This document shows, in pieces, positions 55,203-64,000 of a stretch of 64,000 nt of DNA; within the stretch, counting starts at the first letter, position 1; each line of letters begins with the position of its first letter. The notes under the pieces are model-generated. The model saw nothing but the letters and a program-made list of their open reading frames with translations, ran no database searches and was not told the origin of the DNA. The stretch comes from Candidatus Hydrogenedentota bacterium (GTDB lineage Bacteria; Hydrogenedentota; Hydrogenedentia; Hydrogenedentales; JAEUWI01), in contig JAEUWI010000004.1 in assembly GCA_016791475.1 (NCBI GenBank), positions 124,001 through 188,000 on the forward strand, given 5' to 3'. The translations under genes and the position numbers were made by a program.

Positions 55203-57755
55203 TCATTCCACCGTAAACTCCCACACTTCCGGCTCCACGGGCACGCCGGTTTCGCTCTGGAAGTTGATGGCGTTTGCGCTGTTGATGCCGACGCGGTAGG
55301 TTTTTCCTACCTCGAGTCTCACGGGCAGCGTGCAGGTTTGTTTGTCTTCGCTCCAGCCTACTTTGCCCGTGGTCTCGGGAAATTCTCCTCCGGCTTTGGT
55401 CCAGGAGCAGCCGCCACCCATGGGTTTATCGAAGGTGACGAGAAGTTTGTCTTTGGACTCCCCCACCACCTTTGAAACTACTTTGGGTGGCGTGAGCCCC
55501 GCGAGGGCTTCGGGTGGCGCGCCTTTGGTGGCGAAGTAGAGGACGCGGTCGCGGGCGGGGATACCGTTTTCGCCGCAGAAGTTCTTGAAGCTCTTGGAAT
55601 TGATGCCCACGCGGTAGACGCGGCCTTCCGCCAACTTTACCGGCAACTCGCAGGTGCGCTTGTCGAGCCAGTGCGGCTTTCCGGTGGTCTCGGGATAGAG
55701 CTCGCCGCCGCCGGTCCAGGAGAAGCCGCCTTTCATGTCCTGATCGAAGGTGACGGTGATTGCGGAGAGGCCGGGATCGATCTCGGATGCGCCAATGGCT
55801 GGATTCGACGAAAGGATTTCCGGCGCGGTCTGATTTGACGCGGCCGACGTTGCGCTGGCCTGCGAGCCGGGCAATCTGAGGATAATCGATTTCCCAATAC
55901 GTTCCTCGTACACAACCACCGATTTTTCTTCGACGTTGATCGACTCCAATCGAAAGGCTTCGAAGGCTTCACCCTCAACGTACCATTTCTTGCTTGAGTT
56001 GGTCTTCAGGCGCGCACGCCATTCACCATTTGCCTCTTTCAAGTCCAGCAACTCAATCCCCACGCCCTTCCCGGTTAGTTCATTCTCTCCGTTTCCGTGG
56101 GAAGGCACGGTACTCTCCGCGCTGGCCTGCGCGCCTGGCATCTCCCAGGGCTTCAGGTCGTCCTCGCTGAGTCTGGGCTCTTTGCCCTGAGCGTTCCACC
56201 AGGCGCCCCAGGCCGCCTTGTCCTGATCGAAGGTCTGGCCGGTGAGGCGCAGGAGGGAACCGCGCGCCCACATGCGCGTGTTTTGATTGCCGTGGTCCAC
56301 GAGAGGAATCAGCACAGGTATGGCGGAGTCATCGCCCTGGCGGCCCAGCGCGGCGACGGCCATCCATTTCGCGCGGCAGTCGTAGTCCTGATCGTCGCGG
56401 TGATAGGCGGCCACTTTCTTCAGGCCGGGCAGGAGTCGGGTATCGCGGAGGACACCCGCTTCGGCCAAGGATTCGCATTGCTGGCGGCCATACTCGCCTT
56501 CGAGCACGGCGGCGATGTAGGTGATTTTCTTTTCACGTTCATCCGGAGTCAAGGCGTCGAGCGCGCCCACGTCGAGCCAGAGGTTGGAGCGCCCGAAGCT
56601 TTCGCAGGTGTGCTTGATGAAAGCCTGCACTTCCGGATGGGCCTTTTCATAAAGTGCAAGCTCCGAGGCGCGATCGGTCGGGGTGGTCGCGGTCGACTCG
56701 GCGTCTGAGATAGCCTGCATGGGAATCAGGCCCAGGGCGATGACGGTAAGCGCCAAAGCCGAACGAAGCCCCATGCGCCGCCGCCGCGCGGCATCGCCTG
56801 CGGAGCGGATCCGCTGGAGCAGGTTCCCCGACAGTTCCATCAGGCCAAGGAACCCCGCACCGGCCGGTATCATGCCGTCTGCGGCTTCCGCGCCTTTGAG
56901 GATGGTGCCCGCGTATTCTTTGCCGTCTGTCCTGGTGCTTCGCAGCACCATATCGTCGCATGCCATTTCCCGCTCCCTTCGCAGTTGCAGGTGCGCCACC
57001 CACACGAGGGGGTGGAACCAGTAGCAACAGGTTAAGCACGACGCCATCCACCCCACGAGGAGGTCGCGGCGTTTTATGTGCGCCAGTTCATGGGTGAGTA
57101 TATTTCCGAGGGCATCGCGGTCGAAGGTGTCGAGCCAGTCGCCCGGAATGAGAACCACGGGCCGCCACACACCCAGAACCGCCGGAACGCTTAACGTGCC
57201 CGTGATGCGGAACGCAGGTGTATGCCCCAGCCCGACGAGGACGACCCGCTCCCCCGCCATTTGCCGCAGCCATGCGGGCGCTTCGAGGCTGCCCAGGTGG
57301 GCCAGCCGCTTGAAGCGAATGAATTGGACGATCAGCAGCGCGAACATCGCAAGGGCTACCACTCCCCAGAGGCCGAGGAGCAGTGCCTTCAACGGTACGA
57401 CTGGGCGCAACGGCGGATTCGCTGTCCGGGCGTGCATTGCGGTGTCGGATTCGATGAGGGTCGCCGGCGTTTCGACTTCGGTGTTCGGCGTCACCGCGTC
57501 GTGCGGAGAAGTGATGTAGCCGCCGGCCTGCGCCACGTGTTGTGCCATCGTGCCAACGGACCACGGAACCGCGAGAAAAGGCGGGATGAGGAGTTTGAGG
57601 AACACCAGGAACCAGAGGGCATAGCGAAAGCTCGCGGAGGTCTTTGTGAAGACGGACGTGAGTGCCCATATGATCGCCGCGAAGAGGGCGACCTGCCATG
57701 TGCTGTGCACCATCCAGGACCACCACGCTTCCAGAACGCTATTTGACGTTTCCAT
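55203..57755 (-). CDS. BlaR1/M56-type membrane metalloprotease with extra C-terminal domains
   Basis: 850 aa. Four transmembrane helices; zinc motif HELAH (about residue 220) with third ligand in REREMACDD (about 263), the M56 protease domain that cleaves the BlaI-type repressor. Instead of a penicillin-binding sensor the outer part holds HEAT-like helical repeats (DYDCRAKWMAVAALGRQGDDSAI, NTRMWARGSLLRL) and two Ig-like domains (LSAITVTFDQDMKGGFSW, LLVTFDKPMGGGCSW) each with YRVGIN. The sensed signal must differ from beta-lactams. Overlaps blaI. Confidence 0.9.
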   Translation of the reverse strand: METSNSVLEAWWSWMVHSTWQVALFAAIIWALTSVFTKTSASFRYALWFLVFLKLLIPPFLAVPWSVGTMAQHVAQAGGYITSPHDAVTPNTEVETPATLIESDTAMHARTANPPLRPVVPLKALLLGLWGVVALAMFALLIVQFIRFKRLAHLGSLEAPAWLRQMAGERVVLVGLGHTPAFRITGTLSVPAVLGVWRPVVLIPGDWLDTFDRDALGNILTHELAHIKRRDLLVGWMASCLTCCYWFHPLVWVAHLQLRREREMACDDMVLRSTRTDGKEYAGTILKGAEAADGMIPAGAGFLGLMELSGNLLQRIRSAGDAARRRRMGLRSALALTVIALGLIPMQAISDAESTATTPTDRASELALYEKAHPEVQAFIKHTCESFGRSNLWLDVGALDALTPDEREKKITYIAAVLEGEYGRQQCESLAEAGVLRDTRLLPGLKKVAAYHRDDQDYDCRAKWMAVAALGRQGDDSAIPVLIPLVDHGNQNTRMWARGSLLRLTGQTFDQDKAAWGAWWNAQGKEPRLSEDDLKPWEMPGAQASAESTVPSHGNGENELTGKGVGIELLDLKEANGEWRARLKTNSSKKWYVEGEAFEAFRLESINVEEKSVVVYEERIGKSIILRLPGSQASATSAASNQTAPEILSSNPAIGASEIDPGLSAITVTFDQDMKGGFSWTGGGELYPETTGKPHWLDKRTCELPVKLAEGRVYRVGINSKSFKNFCGENGIPARDRVLYFATKGAPPEALAGLTPPKVVSKVVGESKDKLLVTFDKPMGGGCSWTKAGGEFPETTGKVGWSEDKQTCTLPVRLEVGKTYRVGINSANAINFQSETGVPVEPEVWEFTVE

Positions 57756-58155
57756 TGCCCGCGTGCTCCTTTTGCCGGGCGCGTTCGATGCGCGCCAGTT
57801 CCGCCCGCAAGACTCTCAGCTCGTCTTCGCCGACCGACTCGGCGAAGCACGCCACAAAGGGCTGCATGGCCCCGTCAAACACGCGATTCACGAAGGAACC
57901 CACCGTTGCGCGCGTCATTTCCTCGCGCGTGTACTCCGCACGATAAAGGTAGGAGTTACCGATCTGGTCATAGGCCAGCACCCCTTTCTTTACCAGGCGC
58001 GCCAGCATCGTCTTGAGGGTCTTGTAGGCCCAGGCCTGCTCCTGCGGCACCGCCTGGAATATATCCCGCGCCGCCATGGGCCCGCGGTCCCATAGGGGTT
58101 TCATGACCTCCCACTCCAGTTCCGAGAGTTTGGGCACGTTTTTCTTGCGGGGCAT
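57739..58155 (-). CDS. BlaI/MecI-family repressor
   Basis: 138 aa. Winged helix: LSELEWEVMKPLWDRGPMAARDIFQAVPQEQAWAYKTLKTMLARLVKKGVLAYDQIGNSYLYRAEY, then a dimerisation and cleavage-region tail. Represses its own operon until the membrane protease cuts it. The protease gene begins 17 nt before this stop. Operator at 58195-58210. Confidence 0.93.
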   Translation of the reverse strand: MPRKKNVPKLSELEWEVMKPLWDRGPMAARDIFQAVPQEQAWAYKTLKTMLARLVKKGVLAYDQIGNSYLYRAEYTREEMTRATVGSFVNRVFDGAMQPFVACFAESVGEDELRVLRAELARIERARQKEHAGNGNVK

Positions 58156-58483
58156 GATGTGGAAACCTCCATTGGACTATCTGTGGTTACTTTAGCCTAC
58201 ATTTGTAGGCGTGTCAAGGAAAACTGCACGCCGGGGGACGGACCCGCGCCATTGCACCCGGCCCAACGCAGGACGCCCGATTCCGCTCAGGGCCTCTCCC
58301 ACAAGCCTACCCTACTTCAACGCGCGGGCCTGTCCCTGTAGATGTGGGCGGGGCCCCACGCTGAAAGCATTCGGGTATGCTTCCGCACATCCACGGGGAC
58401 ATGCCGCCGCCCTAAGGAAACATGGGCCGTGCTGCGCCTTGATGCGAGTGCCTGACTGAAGCTCCTTTGCGGCACTCCGTCCC
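58156..58483. other. Control region upstream of the BlaI-type gene
   Basis: About 330 bp with no gene supported; its only clear content is the promoter-operator at 58189-58217. Confidence 0.5.
58189..58217 (-). promoter_or_regulatory. BlaI-type promoter with operator in the spacer
   Basis: Minus strand TTGACA (58217-58212), 17-nt spacer, TAAAGT (58194-58189). The spacer contains the perfect inverted repeat GCCTACA..TGTAGGC (58195-58210) with the TACA-nn-TGTA core of BlaI/MecI sites, so bound repressor would block RNA polymerase. About 34 nt before ATG 58155. Confidence 0.8.
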
Positions 58484-61030
58484 TCAATAATTCCCGTCGT
58501 TTTCGCTCTTGGTGATCAGCCACACGCCGTCGCGCTTTTCCAGTTCGAGGGTGACCTTCATCCCGCCGAAGGTGCCTTCGATTCCGATCGCGGAGACGCG
58601 CGCTTTGGCGGCGTCGCCGGTGATCTTGCTCTGATCGATGTTTACGTCCAGTCCACTGAGCATGCCGCTGGCGATGGCCTCCTGGAGAAAGCTGGCGAGG
58701 TCGGTCTTGCCCCGGCCGCCTTCACCGACGAGGTCTTCCGCGTAAAAGGCGAGGGTGGCTTCATACTGCTGGGCTTCGAGGGCCTTCTCCCAGCCGGCCA
58801 GCCGTTCCTTCAATTCCGCCAGATACTGGTTTTCCAGCCCGGTTTCGAGTTCGGTGCGGGATTCGATGTTTTTCGCGAGATCCTCGGGCAACCACCACGT
58901 GGGTTTCATGATGTGCCTGCTGAAGACCTTCTCCGCCTGATCGCGGTAGTGGGGCGAATCGGGCCGGTCGCTCTGGCCGATGGGCGGGGCCGTCCAGCTC
59001 TGGATGGGCTTGGAGAGGACGATGATCTGCGTCGAGGTCTGGCCGCTGTTGCCCCACTGCGTGTGGTCGTCACGCTCACGACTGTAGCCCACGTTGCGCA
59101 GGGTGGTGGTGCCCGCGTCGTCGCCGCCGCCCACGGGCCAGGATCGGTCGTCGCGACCGACACGGAATTTCTCGCCCCAGGGTACATCGATCGTGCCGAA
59201 GTCGGCCCGTATTTTGGCCATGGCCTTGGCGAAGGAGTCGAGCGCGAATTCGGCCTCGTCGCTTCCCAGTTCAACAGGGTCGTAGGCTTCCTCCGTGACG
59301 ATCTTGTAGAACTGGTCGATGCGCCCGCGCACTTCTTCCATCGTTTCGGCGCCATAGTCCGCCACGAGCTGCACGCGCCAGTAGTGGTACTTCAGCGCAC
59401 CCGTGGAGTAGCGCTGTTCTTCCAGGTTCCACGCAAGAATGTCTTCCATGCCCGCGACATAGTCGAGGTCCCCGGCATAGGCGTCGCCCCGGTTCTCATG
59501 GGCCTGGCGCAGGACGTCGATCCAGCGCTCGACACCGAAGGGATGGACATCAAGGGCGTAGGAAATCGCTTCCTGAGCGGTAACGGAGGCATCCTGGCTC
59601 AGCAGCTCCACCGCGCGACCACCGCGTTGATTCGTCCAGCCGCCGCGGGGGCCATAACCCAGATCGCTGAAAAGATAGCCGGGGTACTTGTCGGGCGTGA
59701 GGGGGCTCTTCACCATCAGGGAGTCCGGCGGGATATTGCAGCACTGCATATAGCCCTGCGAGGGATTCAAAATCTGCACGTGGTCGTCCGAGTCATGGAT
59801 ACCCAGCCACTCGGATTTCGAGGTGGAGCCGTCCACGGGCCGGTCAAAGTCAAAGCCTTCCGGACGTTTCGGCACGCGCCCCGTGCGCTGATAGTAGATA
59901 TTGCCCGAAGTATCGGCCACCATCACGTTCTGTGGAAACATCGTGCCCGACTTCATGGCGGCCACGGCGCCGGTGTAATCCTTTGCGGAGTTCAGCATGT
60001 ACCACGCTTCATTGCCTGTGACGATATCGGCGTAGGACGTCTTCAGCGCGTAGGCCTTGCCCTCTTTCATGGCCACCACGGGGCCGTAATGGCAATCGTA
60101 AAGCGTCATCGTCACCGGTGCGGCGTCTTTCACCTGGATCGTGATTTCGCGGGTGGTGATATCCCGCCACGCCTCGTCGTACTTGTACTGAAGGGGATTA
60201 TCGGGATTGAGCGCGAGGGCGTAAATATCCGCCGTATCGGGTGCGCCGGTCGTCATGGCCCACGCCATGTTTGCCCCGTGGCCCAGGGCGATGTAGGGCA
60301 CACCGGCGAGACTGAAGCCGCTGCCTTCGATTTCACCGGCATGCATGCGCAACTCCCAGAAGCGGGAAGCGCCAAACCAGGCCAGATGGGGGTCGACGTA
60401 GAGAATGGCATCGCCCGAGGCGCTGCGCTGGGGTGAAACCGCAAAGGAATTGGAACCCCGCTGAACCTTCTCCATCCCCGGCTGGATTCCCGCACGCGAC
60501 AGATCGCCAAAGCCATCATCGATGGACCAGGAGTACAGGAAAAAGCGGCCGAAGGCCACCACCATGGCCGCATCCACCTTGCGGTCGCCCCACCACGTGG
60601 GGACGTCCTCTGGATGGGCGGCATACCAGGCGTTGACGCCCGCGGCATAGGCCTCCAGATGCTCCCGCACATTCGGGGCAATGGAATCCATGCCCGATTT
60701 CGCCAGTTCATAGTGCCGCCACATGCGCGAGAGCATGTCGCTCTGGATTCCGCCTTCCCCTTCAAAAACAGCGCTCTCGCCAATGCCCCGGAGGAGGTTC
60801 TTGAGCACCTCCTCAGGCCGGTCCTCGGCCTGGGCCCAGCCCATGGCATACATGCCCTGGGCGGCCGTGGGCGCATAGATATGGGGTACACCCCAGGTGT
60901 CCCGGTAGATGACCGTCTTGCCTTCATCGGGACCGCTGCCCGGGAGAGGCTGGGCCGACAGCCCCGAACTCATGCCCAGGCAAAGCACCAGTGCAATTCC
61001 AGCCAACTTCATCCGCAAGTCGATCCGCAT
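58484..61030 (-). CDS. Penicillin-acylase-family Ntn hydrolase with NTF2-like tail
   Basis: 848 aa. Signal peptide (KLAGIALVLCLGMSSGLSAQ). After a propeptide-like chain, RGSNSFAVSPQRSASGDAILYVDPH holds the N-terminal serine nucleophile of penicillin/cephalosporin/AHL acylases, made by self-cleavage; ALGHGANMAWAMTTG and TTLRNVGYSRERDDHTQWGNSGQTSTQI are conserved downstream. Hydrolyses amide bonds of acylated substrates. The last 110 residues (LERLAGWEKALEAQQYEATLAFYAEDLVGEGG..) form an NTF2/SnoaL-like domain not usual in the family. Confidence 0.9.
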   Translation of the reverse strand: MRIDLRMKLAGIALVLCLGMSSGLSAQPLPGSGPDEGKTVIYRDTWGVPHIYAPTAAQGMYAMGWAQAEDRPEEVLKNLLRGIGESAVFEGEGGIQSDMLSRMWRHYELAKSGMDSIAPNVREHLEAYAAGVNAWYAAHPEDVPTWWGDRKVDAAMVVAFGRFFLYSWSIDDGFGDLSRAGIQPGMEKVQRGSNSFAVSPQRSASGDAILYVDPHLAWFGASRFWELRMHAGEIEGSGFSLAGVPYIALGHGANMAWAMTTGAPDTADIYALALNPDNPLQYKYDEAWRDITTREITIQVKDAAPVTMTLYDCHYGPVVAMKEGKAYALKTSYADIVTGNEAWYMLNSAKDYTGAVAAMKSGTMFPQNVMVADTSGNIYYQRTGRVPKRPEGFDFDRPVDGSTSKSEWLGIHDSDDHVQILNPSQGYMQCCNIPPDSLMVKSPLTPDKYPGYLFSDLGYGPRGGWTNQRGGRAVELLSQDASVTAQEAISYALDVHPFGVERWIDVLRQAHENRGDAYAGDLDYVAGMEDILAWNLEEQRYSTGALKYHYWRVQLVADYGAETMEEVRGRIDQFYKIVTEEAYDPVELGSDEAEFALDSFAKAMAKIRADFGTIDVPWGEKFRVGRDDRSWPVGGGDDAGTTTLRNVGYSRERDDHTQWGNSGQTSTQIIVLSKPIQSWTAPPIGQSDRPDSPHYRDQAEKVFSRHIMKPTWWLPEDLAKNIESRTELETGLENQYLAELKERLAGWEKALEAQQYEATLAFYAEDLVGEGGRGKTDLASFLQEAIASGMLSGLDVNIDQSKITGDAAKARVSAIGIEGTFGGMKVTLELEKRDGVWLITKSENDGNY

Positions 61031-61236
61031 GAAAAGCCCTTTCTCTCCGGCATCCGTATGTTCCCAATCCCCCGCGAAAATCTTCGCGTGTCAGAAGCGA
61101 AGCACATCAGTGTACGGGTGGGATCCGGTCAAGTCAATCAATCAATGCCGTCGGCGTCCACGGCAACGGCGCGAAAACAAGAATCGCGCCGGGCAGCACG
61201 GCGGCAGCACGGCGCGATCTCACGTTATGGGTTAAA

Positions 61237-61860
61237 TCAGTTAACGGGTTCCTGTCCCTTATAGCGGGGTTTGGTCGTCCGGGCGCCGCTCTTATCGCGA
61301 TAGCGCCAGAGATTTTCGTCGTCCGTCGCTTCCACGGTCTCGCCAGGTTTTGCCGCGACTTCTTCTTTCACCGCCGCAGGCTCTTCCCGGAGGGTCGTCA
61401 CAAGGCTCTCGAGCACCTTCAGCTCACTGGAGTGGTCTTCACCCGCGTGCCTAGCCGTTGCTATCTGACGCTCTACACTTTTTCGAGCCAATTGCACCCA
61501 ACCTAGTTGTATCTTGGGCCATTCAGGGTCCCTCTGGTCAATACTTCCCCGCTGATAGACTATGTCGATGACATTCTTCTTGACCGTTGCCCAGTCGACG
61601 CTTGCGCCCCCCGAGTCTTCTTTCGACACTTTGTCCACGGTAAGCCCGATCAGCTCGATGAGCTTTACTTCCCGCGCTTCCCATTCAACACGGGGATCGG
61701 TATCGGTGTCTTTGGCGGCCGCGCCCGCCGGGGTATCGGCCTTGACCTCCCCCGCCGGGGCCGCCGGATCGGCCCATACCGCTCCCGCCGGGACCAAGCC
61801 CAACACGGCGACCGAAGCGGACGCCAGTCCTGAAAAGAGAAAGTGCTTCATTTTCATCAT
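61237..61860 (-). CDS. Hypothetical secreted protein
   Basis: About 207 aa; ATG 61860 or 61857 follows AGGAG. Signal peptide (FLFSGLASASVAVLGLVPAGAVWA). Ala/Glu/Lys-rich, helical, ending WRYRDKSGARTTKPRYKGQEPVN. No known domain. Confidence 0.7.
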   Translation of the reverse strand: MMKMKHFLFSGLASASVAVLGLVPAGAVWADPAAPAGEVKADTPAGAAAKDTDTDPRVEWEAREVKLIELIGLTVDKVSKEDSGGASVDWATVKKNVIDIVYQRGSIDQRDPEWPKIQLGWVQLARKSVERQIATARHAGEDHSSELKVLESLVTTLREEPAAVKEEVAAKPGETVEATDDENLWRYRDKSGARTTKPRYKGQEPVN

Positions 61861-61933
61861 GGTCTCCTGTTTAGACGATGCACACATTTTGCACTTATCC
61901 TATTTTAGATCATTAAACTCTCTATGTCACCGA

Positions 61934-62542
61934 CTATTTTGCCAGGCGCGTATTTCGGGGATCGTCGCGCAACTGGCGCCGGGCGGCGTCCAACTCGCCG
62001 GTGAGCACTTCGTTGTCCATTCGAAGAAAGACGACCTGCTTTTCCGCGGTATTGAGGGCCTTTTTCAGTTCCACCAGTTCCTCATTGGTCTTGCGCAGGC
62101 GTGCGAGGAGTAGTTTGATGATGGCCTGCTGCAGGAGGCGGCTGAAGAGGGAGTTTTCCTGGCGCGCGCCGTGTCTGGCGAGTTGCGCACTGACGGTGAA
62201 GCACGTGACTTTATTACAGGCGGTTACCGTTGCGGAACGCAATTCGCCGGTGACGGCTCCGAATTCGCCAAAAACATCGCCGGGATCGTCCATGACGCAG
62301 AGGTCGGCGCCGTCGAGCGACACGGTGACCGCGCCATCGACCAGAACATACATGGCGTCGCTGGCTTCACCTTCCCGAATGATAGGTTGTCCCGCCGCGA
62401 AATGGTGAAGTTCCCCCCGTTCAAGCATGGCGCGCAGATCGTGCCCGTGGGGGTCATGTTTTCCGAGGAACTGGAGGATAGGCGCGTTCGACAGCGCTTC
62501 TATCAGAGGCTCTCGGACCTGGGGGGATTTCTTCACGTGCAC
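61934..62542 (-). CDS. Cyclic-nucleotide-binding-domain protein without HTH
   Basis: 202 aa. cNMP-binding fold at about 30-130: ELHHFAAGQPIIREGEASDAMYVLVDGAVTVSLDG and DVFGEFGAVTGELRSATVTACN. The phosphate-binding cassette is imperfect. The C-terminus is a coiled coil (TNEELVELKKALNTAEKQVVFLRMDNEVL), not the Crp DNA-binding domain. Probably a signalling adaptor. Confidence 0.85.
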   Translation of the reverse strand: MHVKKSPQVREPLIEALSNAPILQFLGKHDPHGHDLRAMLERGELHHFAAGQPIIREGEASDAMYVLVDGAVTVSLDGADLCVMDDPGDVFGEFGAVTGELRSATVTACNKVTCFTVSAQLARHGARQENSLFSRLLQQAIIKLLLARLRKTNEELVELKKALNTAEKQVVFLRMDNEVLTGELDAARRQLRDDPRNTRLAK

Positions 62543-62650
62543 GACTCCCTGTTCATAGGCCCTATCATGCCATGAAGTCGCCTGCGCCGCAAGCCCCGGC
62601 TCAATTCAAATGGGCCGGTAGGCTGCGAAAGGACGGCGATGTCGCGCCGC

Positions 62651-63457
62651 TTAGTTACCCAGCAGGCGGAGGGCGGACTGAGGTGTGACGTTGGACTGCA
62701 CGAGCGTCGAGAGACTGCTTCTAAGCAGCAACTCGTTTCGGGTGCGCTCCACGGTGGCCCGGGCAAGGTCCAGGTCGCGGATTGAGGATTCCGCTTCCTG
62801 CTGATTCTGGACAGCGGATTCGCGCTGGGTGATGGCGCTCTCGAATCCGTTCTGCTGAGCGCCAATCTGCGCACGGTTGGACTCGATACTAAGCAGCGCT
62901 TCGTCGGCCGCTTCCAGTGCGGCGGCGGCCCCTTCCGGTGTGCTTATATCCAGGCCATTCAATCCAAGGGACTGGGTATTGGAGGCGCTGATGGTGATCT
63001 GGTTGCCGCTCTCGGTACCCAGATCCACAGTGGTATCCTGATTCAGCACGTTCTGCCCGTTGAACTGGGTATCTTCGGCGACACTGTCGATCTGCCCCAG
63101 CAACTCCTGCACTTCGGCGTTGAGCGCGGCGCGGTTGTCATCGCTCAGTGTCCCGTTCTGGGCCTGAAGGGAGAGGTCACGAATGCGCTGGACTGCATCC
63201 TGTTGAACCGAGAGGCCACCTTCGGCGGTCTGAGCGAGATTGATACCCGATTGCAGATTGCTGGCTTCGGCCTGCCCTTGACGAATCTGTGTATTGAAAC
63301 CCTCGGCAATCGCCAGCCCTGCGGCATCGTCGGCGGCCCGATTGATGCGCCGCTGGGAACTCAGTTGCTCCAATACCTTCGAAAGGGCGGAATTCGAGCG
63401 GCGGGTCTGCCGACTGGCTTCGAGGGCAGACAGATTCGTATTGATGTTGAGTCCCAT
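62651..63457 (-). CDS. Flagellin
   Basis: 268 aa from ATG 63457 (GAGG 9 nt upstream). D0/D1 N-terminus (MGLNINTNLSALEASRQTRR..SSQRRINRAADDAAGLAIAEGF) and C-terminus (ESSIRDLDLARATVERTRNELLLRSSLSTLVQSNVTPQSALRLLGN) flank a very short middle, so D2/D3 are nearly absent. Forms the flagellar filament. No assembly, chaperone or other flagellar gene is within the window. Confidence 0.95.
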   Translation of the reverse strand: MGLNINTNLSALEASRQTRRSNSALSKVLEQLSSQRRINRAADDAAGLAIAEGFNTQIRQGQAEASNLQSGINLAQTAEGGLSVQQDAVQRIRDLSLQAQNGTLSDDNRAALNAEVQELLGQIDSVAEDTQFNGQNVLNQDTTVDLGTESGNQITISASNTQSLGLNGLDISTPEGAAAALEAADEALLSIESNRAQIGAQQNGFESAITQRESAVQNQQEAESSIRDLDLARATVERTRNELLLRSSLSTLVQSNVTPQSALRLLGN

Positions 63458-63514
63458 GGGCACTTACCTCCGACCACGATCCCGCCTCATCCCTAAGGGG
63501 GCCTTGGTGCATCC

Positions 63515-63543
63515 ACTATACCATATCTCGTGTCCGGTGCCAA
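63515..63543 (-). promoter_or_regulatory. Sigma70-type promoter for flagellin
   Basis: Minus strand TTGGCA (63543-63538), 17-nt spacer, TATAGT (63520-63515), about 58 nt before the ATG. I saw no sigma28 or sigma54 box. Confidence 0.55.
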
Positions 63544-63592
63544 TGATTTGTAGCGACGCGGAGGCAAAATCCATAAAAACTCGACGACACGG

Positions 63593-64000
63593 CTAAATGT
63601 GGAGCAACACTTTCATCACACCCGGCTCCGCGGCGCGGGCCATGGCCTTGTCCGCGTCCACAAGGGAGAAAACGTCGCTGATAAGGGGCTGGACACCAAT
63701 GGTCCCGAGGCTGAGTGCCTCCAGCGCGGGTCTAAAGGGGCCGCACCGGGAACCGAGAATACGGACTTCATTGATTACGGGACTGCTGAACTCCAAGGCG
63801 GTGGGATGGGCCACCGTGGTCTTGAGGATCACGGTGCCCTCGGGACGGACGAGCTCGAGGGCCCTTGCGAAGCCGAGGTGAGAACCGGTGGCCTCGACGA
63901 CAAGGTCCGCGCCTCGAATGACAGGTTCGTCCATGAGGGCGGTTTTGATTCCGAGGTCGCTGAGCAGCTTGAGCTTCCAGGGGTGCTTGCCGACACAGAC
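63593..64000 (-). CDS. Zinc-type dehydrogenase (MDR family), N-terminal part beyond the window
   Basis: C-terminal 135 aa; the 5' part lies right of 64000. VVEATGSHLGFARALELVRPEGTVILKTTV is the NAD(P)-binding half of a medium-chain dehydrogenase, then INEVRILGSRCGPFRPALEAL. Substrate unknown. Confidence 0.85.
   Translation of the reverse strand, partial: VCVGKHPWKLKLLSDLGIKTALMDEPVIRGADLVVEATGSHLGFARALELVRPEGTVILKTTVAHPTALEFSSPVINEVRILGSRCGPFRPALEALSLGTIGVQPLISDVFSLVDADKAMARAAEPGVMKVLLHI

Overview
The window is a high-GC, gene-dense stretch of a Gram-negative bacterial chromosome. It carries kdsB (LPS Kdo activation), outer-membrane and lipoprotein genes, a chemoreceptor and a flagellin, so the cell is diderm and probably motile. 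The mix of sulfatase, GH172-like DUF2961 protein, PQQ-type and FG-GAP propellers, DUF4091, a CGP-type TPR lipoprotein, NIPSNAP and BlaR1/BlaI proteins is what I would expect from an environmental PVC-like or Hydrogenedentota-like lineage. That placement is an inference from gene content. I see no rRNA, tRNA, CRISPR array, integrase or transposase.

Layout. 1-5.3 kb: truncated sulfatase, a pair of palindromic repeats, then a translationally coupled DUF3142 protein and CGP/TPR lipoprotein. 5.4-9 kb: DinB protein, then a tightly overlapping triad of Zn-protease-like protein, RimK ligase fused to an RCK_C-like domain, and an AspA/AstE-type deacylase. 9-25 kb: chemoreceptor, DUF6933-like and DUF3592-like proteins, a divergent membrane pyrophosphatase with a good promoter, PQQ propeller, DUF2961 protein, a nested inverted-repeat island, YjdM, GntR regulator plus sodium:solute symporter, kdsB with an unrecognised 398-aa partner, and a DUF262/DUF1524 nuclease-like gene. 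25-39.4 kb: an FG-GAP/DUF4091 protein, mnmG, a lipoprotein, a giant hybrid sensor kinase, NIPSNAP, two YbjQ proteins with PrsW, and a PsiE-like protein. 39.6-44 kb: a pseudokinase lacking two catalytic aspartates, a methyltransferase/RNase-D-like fusion, a 59-aa zinc-ribbon protein outside the usual length cut-off, MazG and a DapA-family lyase. 44.3-45 kb: ankyrin lipoprotein.

45-54 kb is the most striking part: a divergent multiheme-cytochrome locus. The left arm has a NapC/NirT-type membrane cytochrome and an OmcA/MtrC-type decaheme lipoprotein. The right arm has a DmsE/MtrA-like multiheme protein, an outer-membrane beta-barrel that does not look like MtrB, a 14-heme cytochrome and a tetraheme c554-like protein. 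Together they encode 41 CXXCH sites plus one CX3CH and one CX5CH. Read together they form a plausible complete route from quinol pool through periplasm and outer membrane to the cell surface, i.e. extracellular electron transfer with a possibly new porin.

54-64 kb: small membrane proteins, a BlaI/BlaR1-type regulator and membrane-protease operon with an operator lying exactly between its -35 and -10 boxes, a penicillin-acylase-family enzyme with an NTF2-like tail, a secreted hypothetical protein, a cNMP-binding protein without HTH, flagellin with a good sigma70-type promoter, and a truncated zinc-type dehydrogenase.
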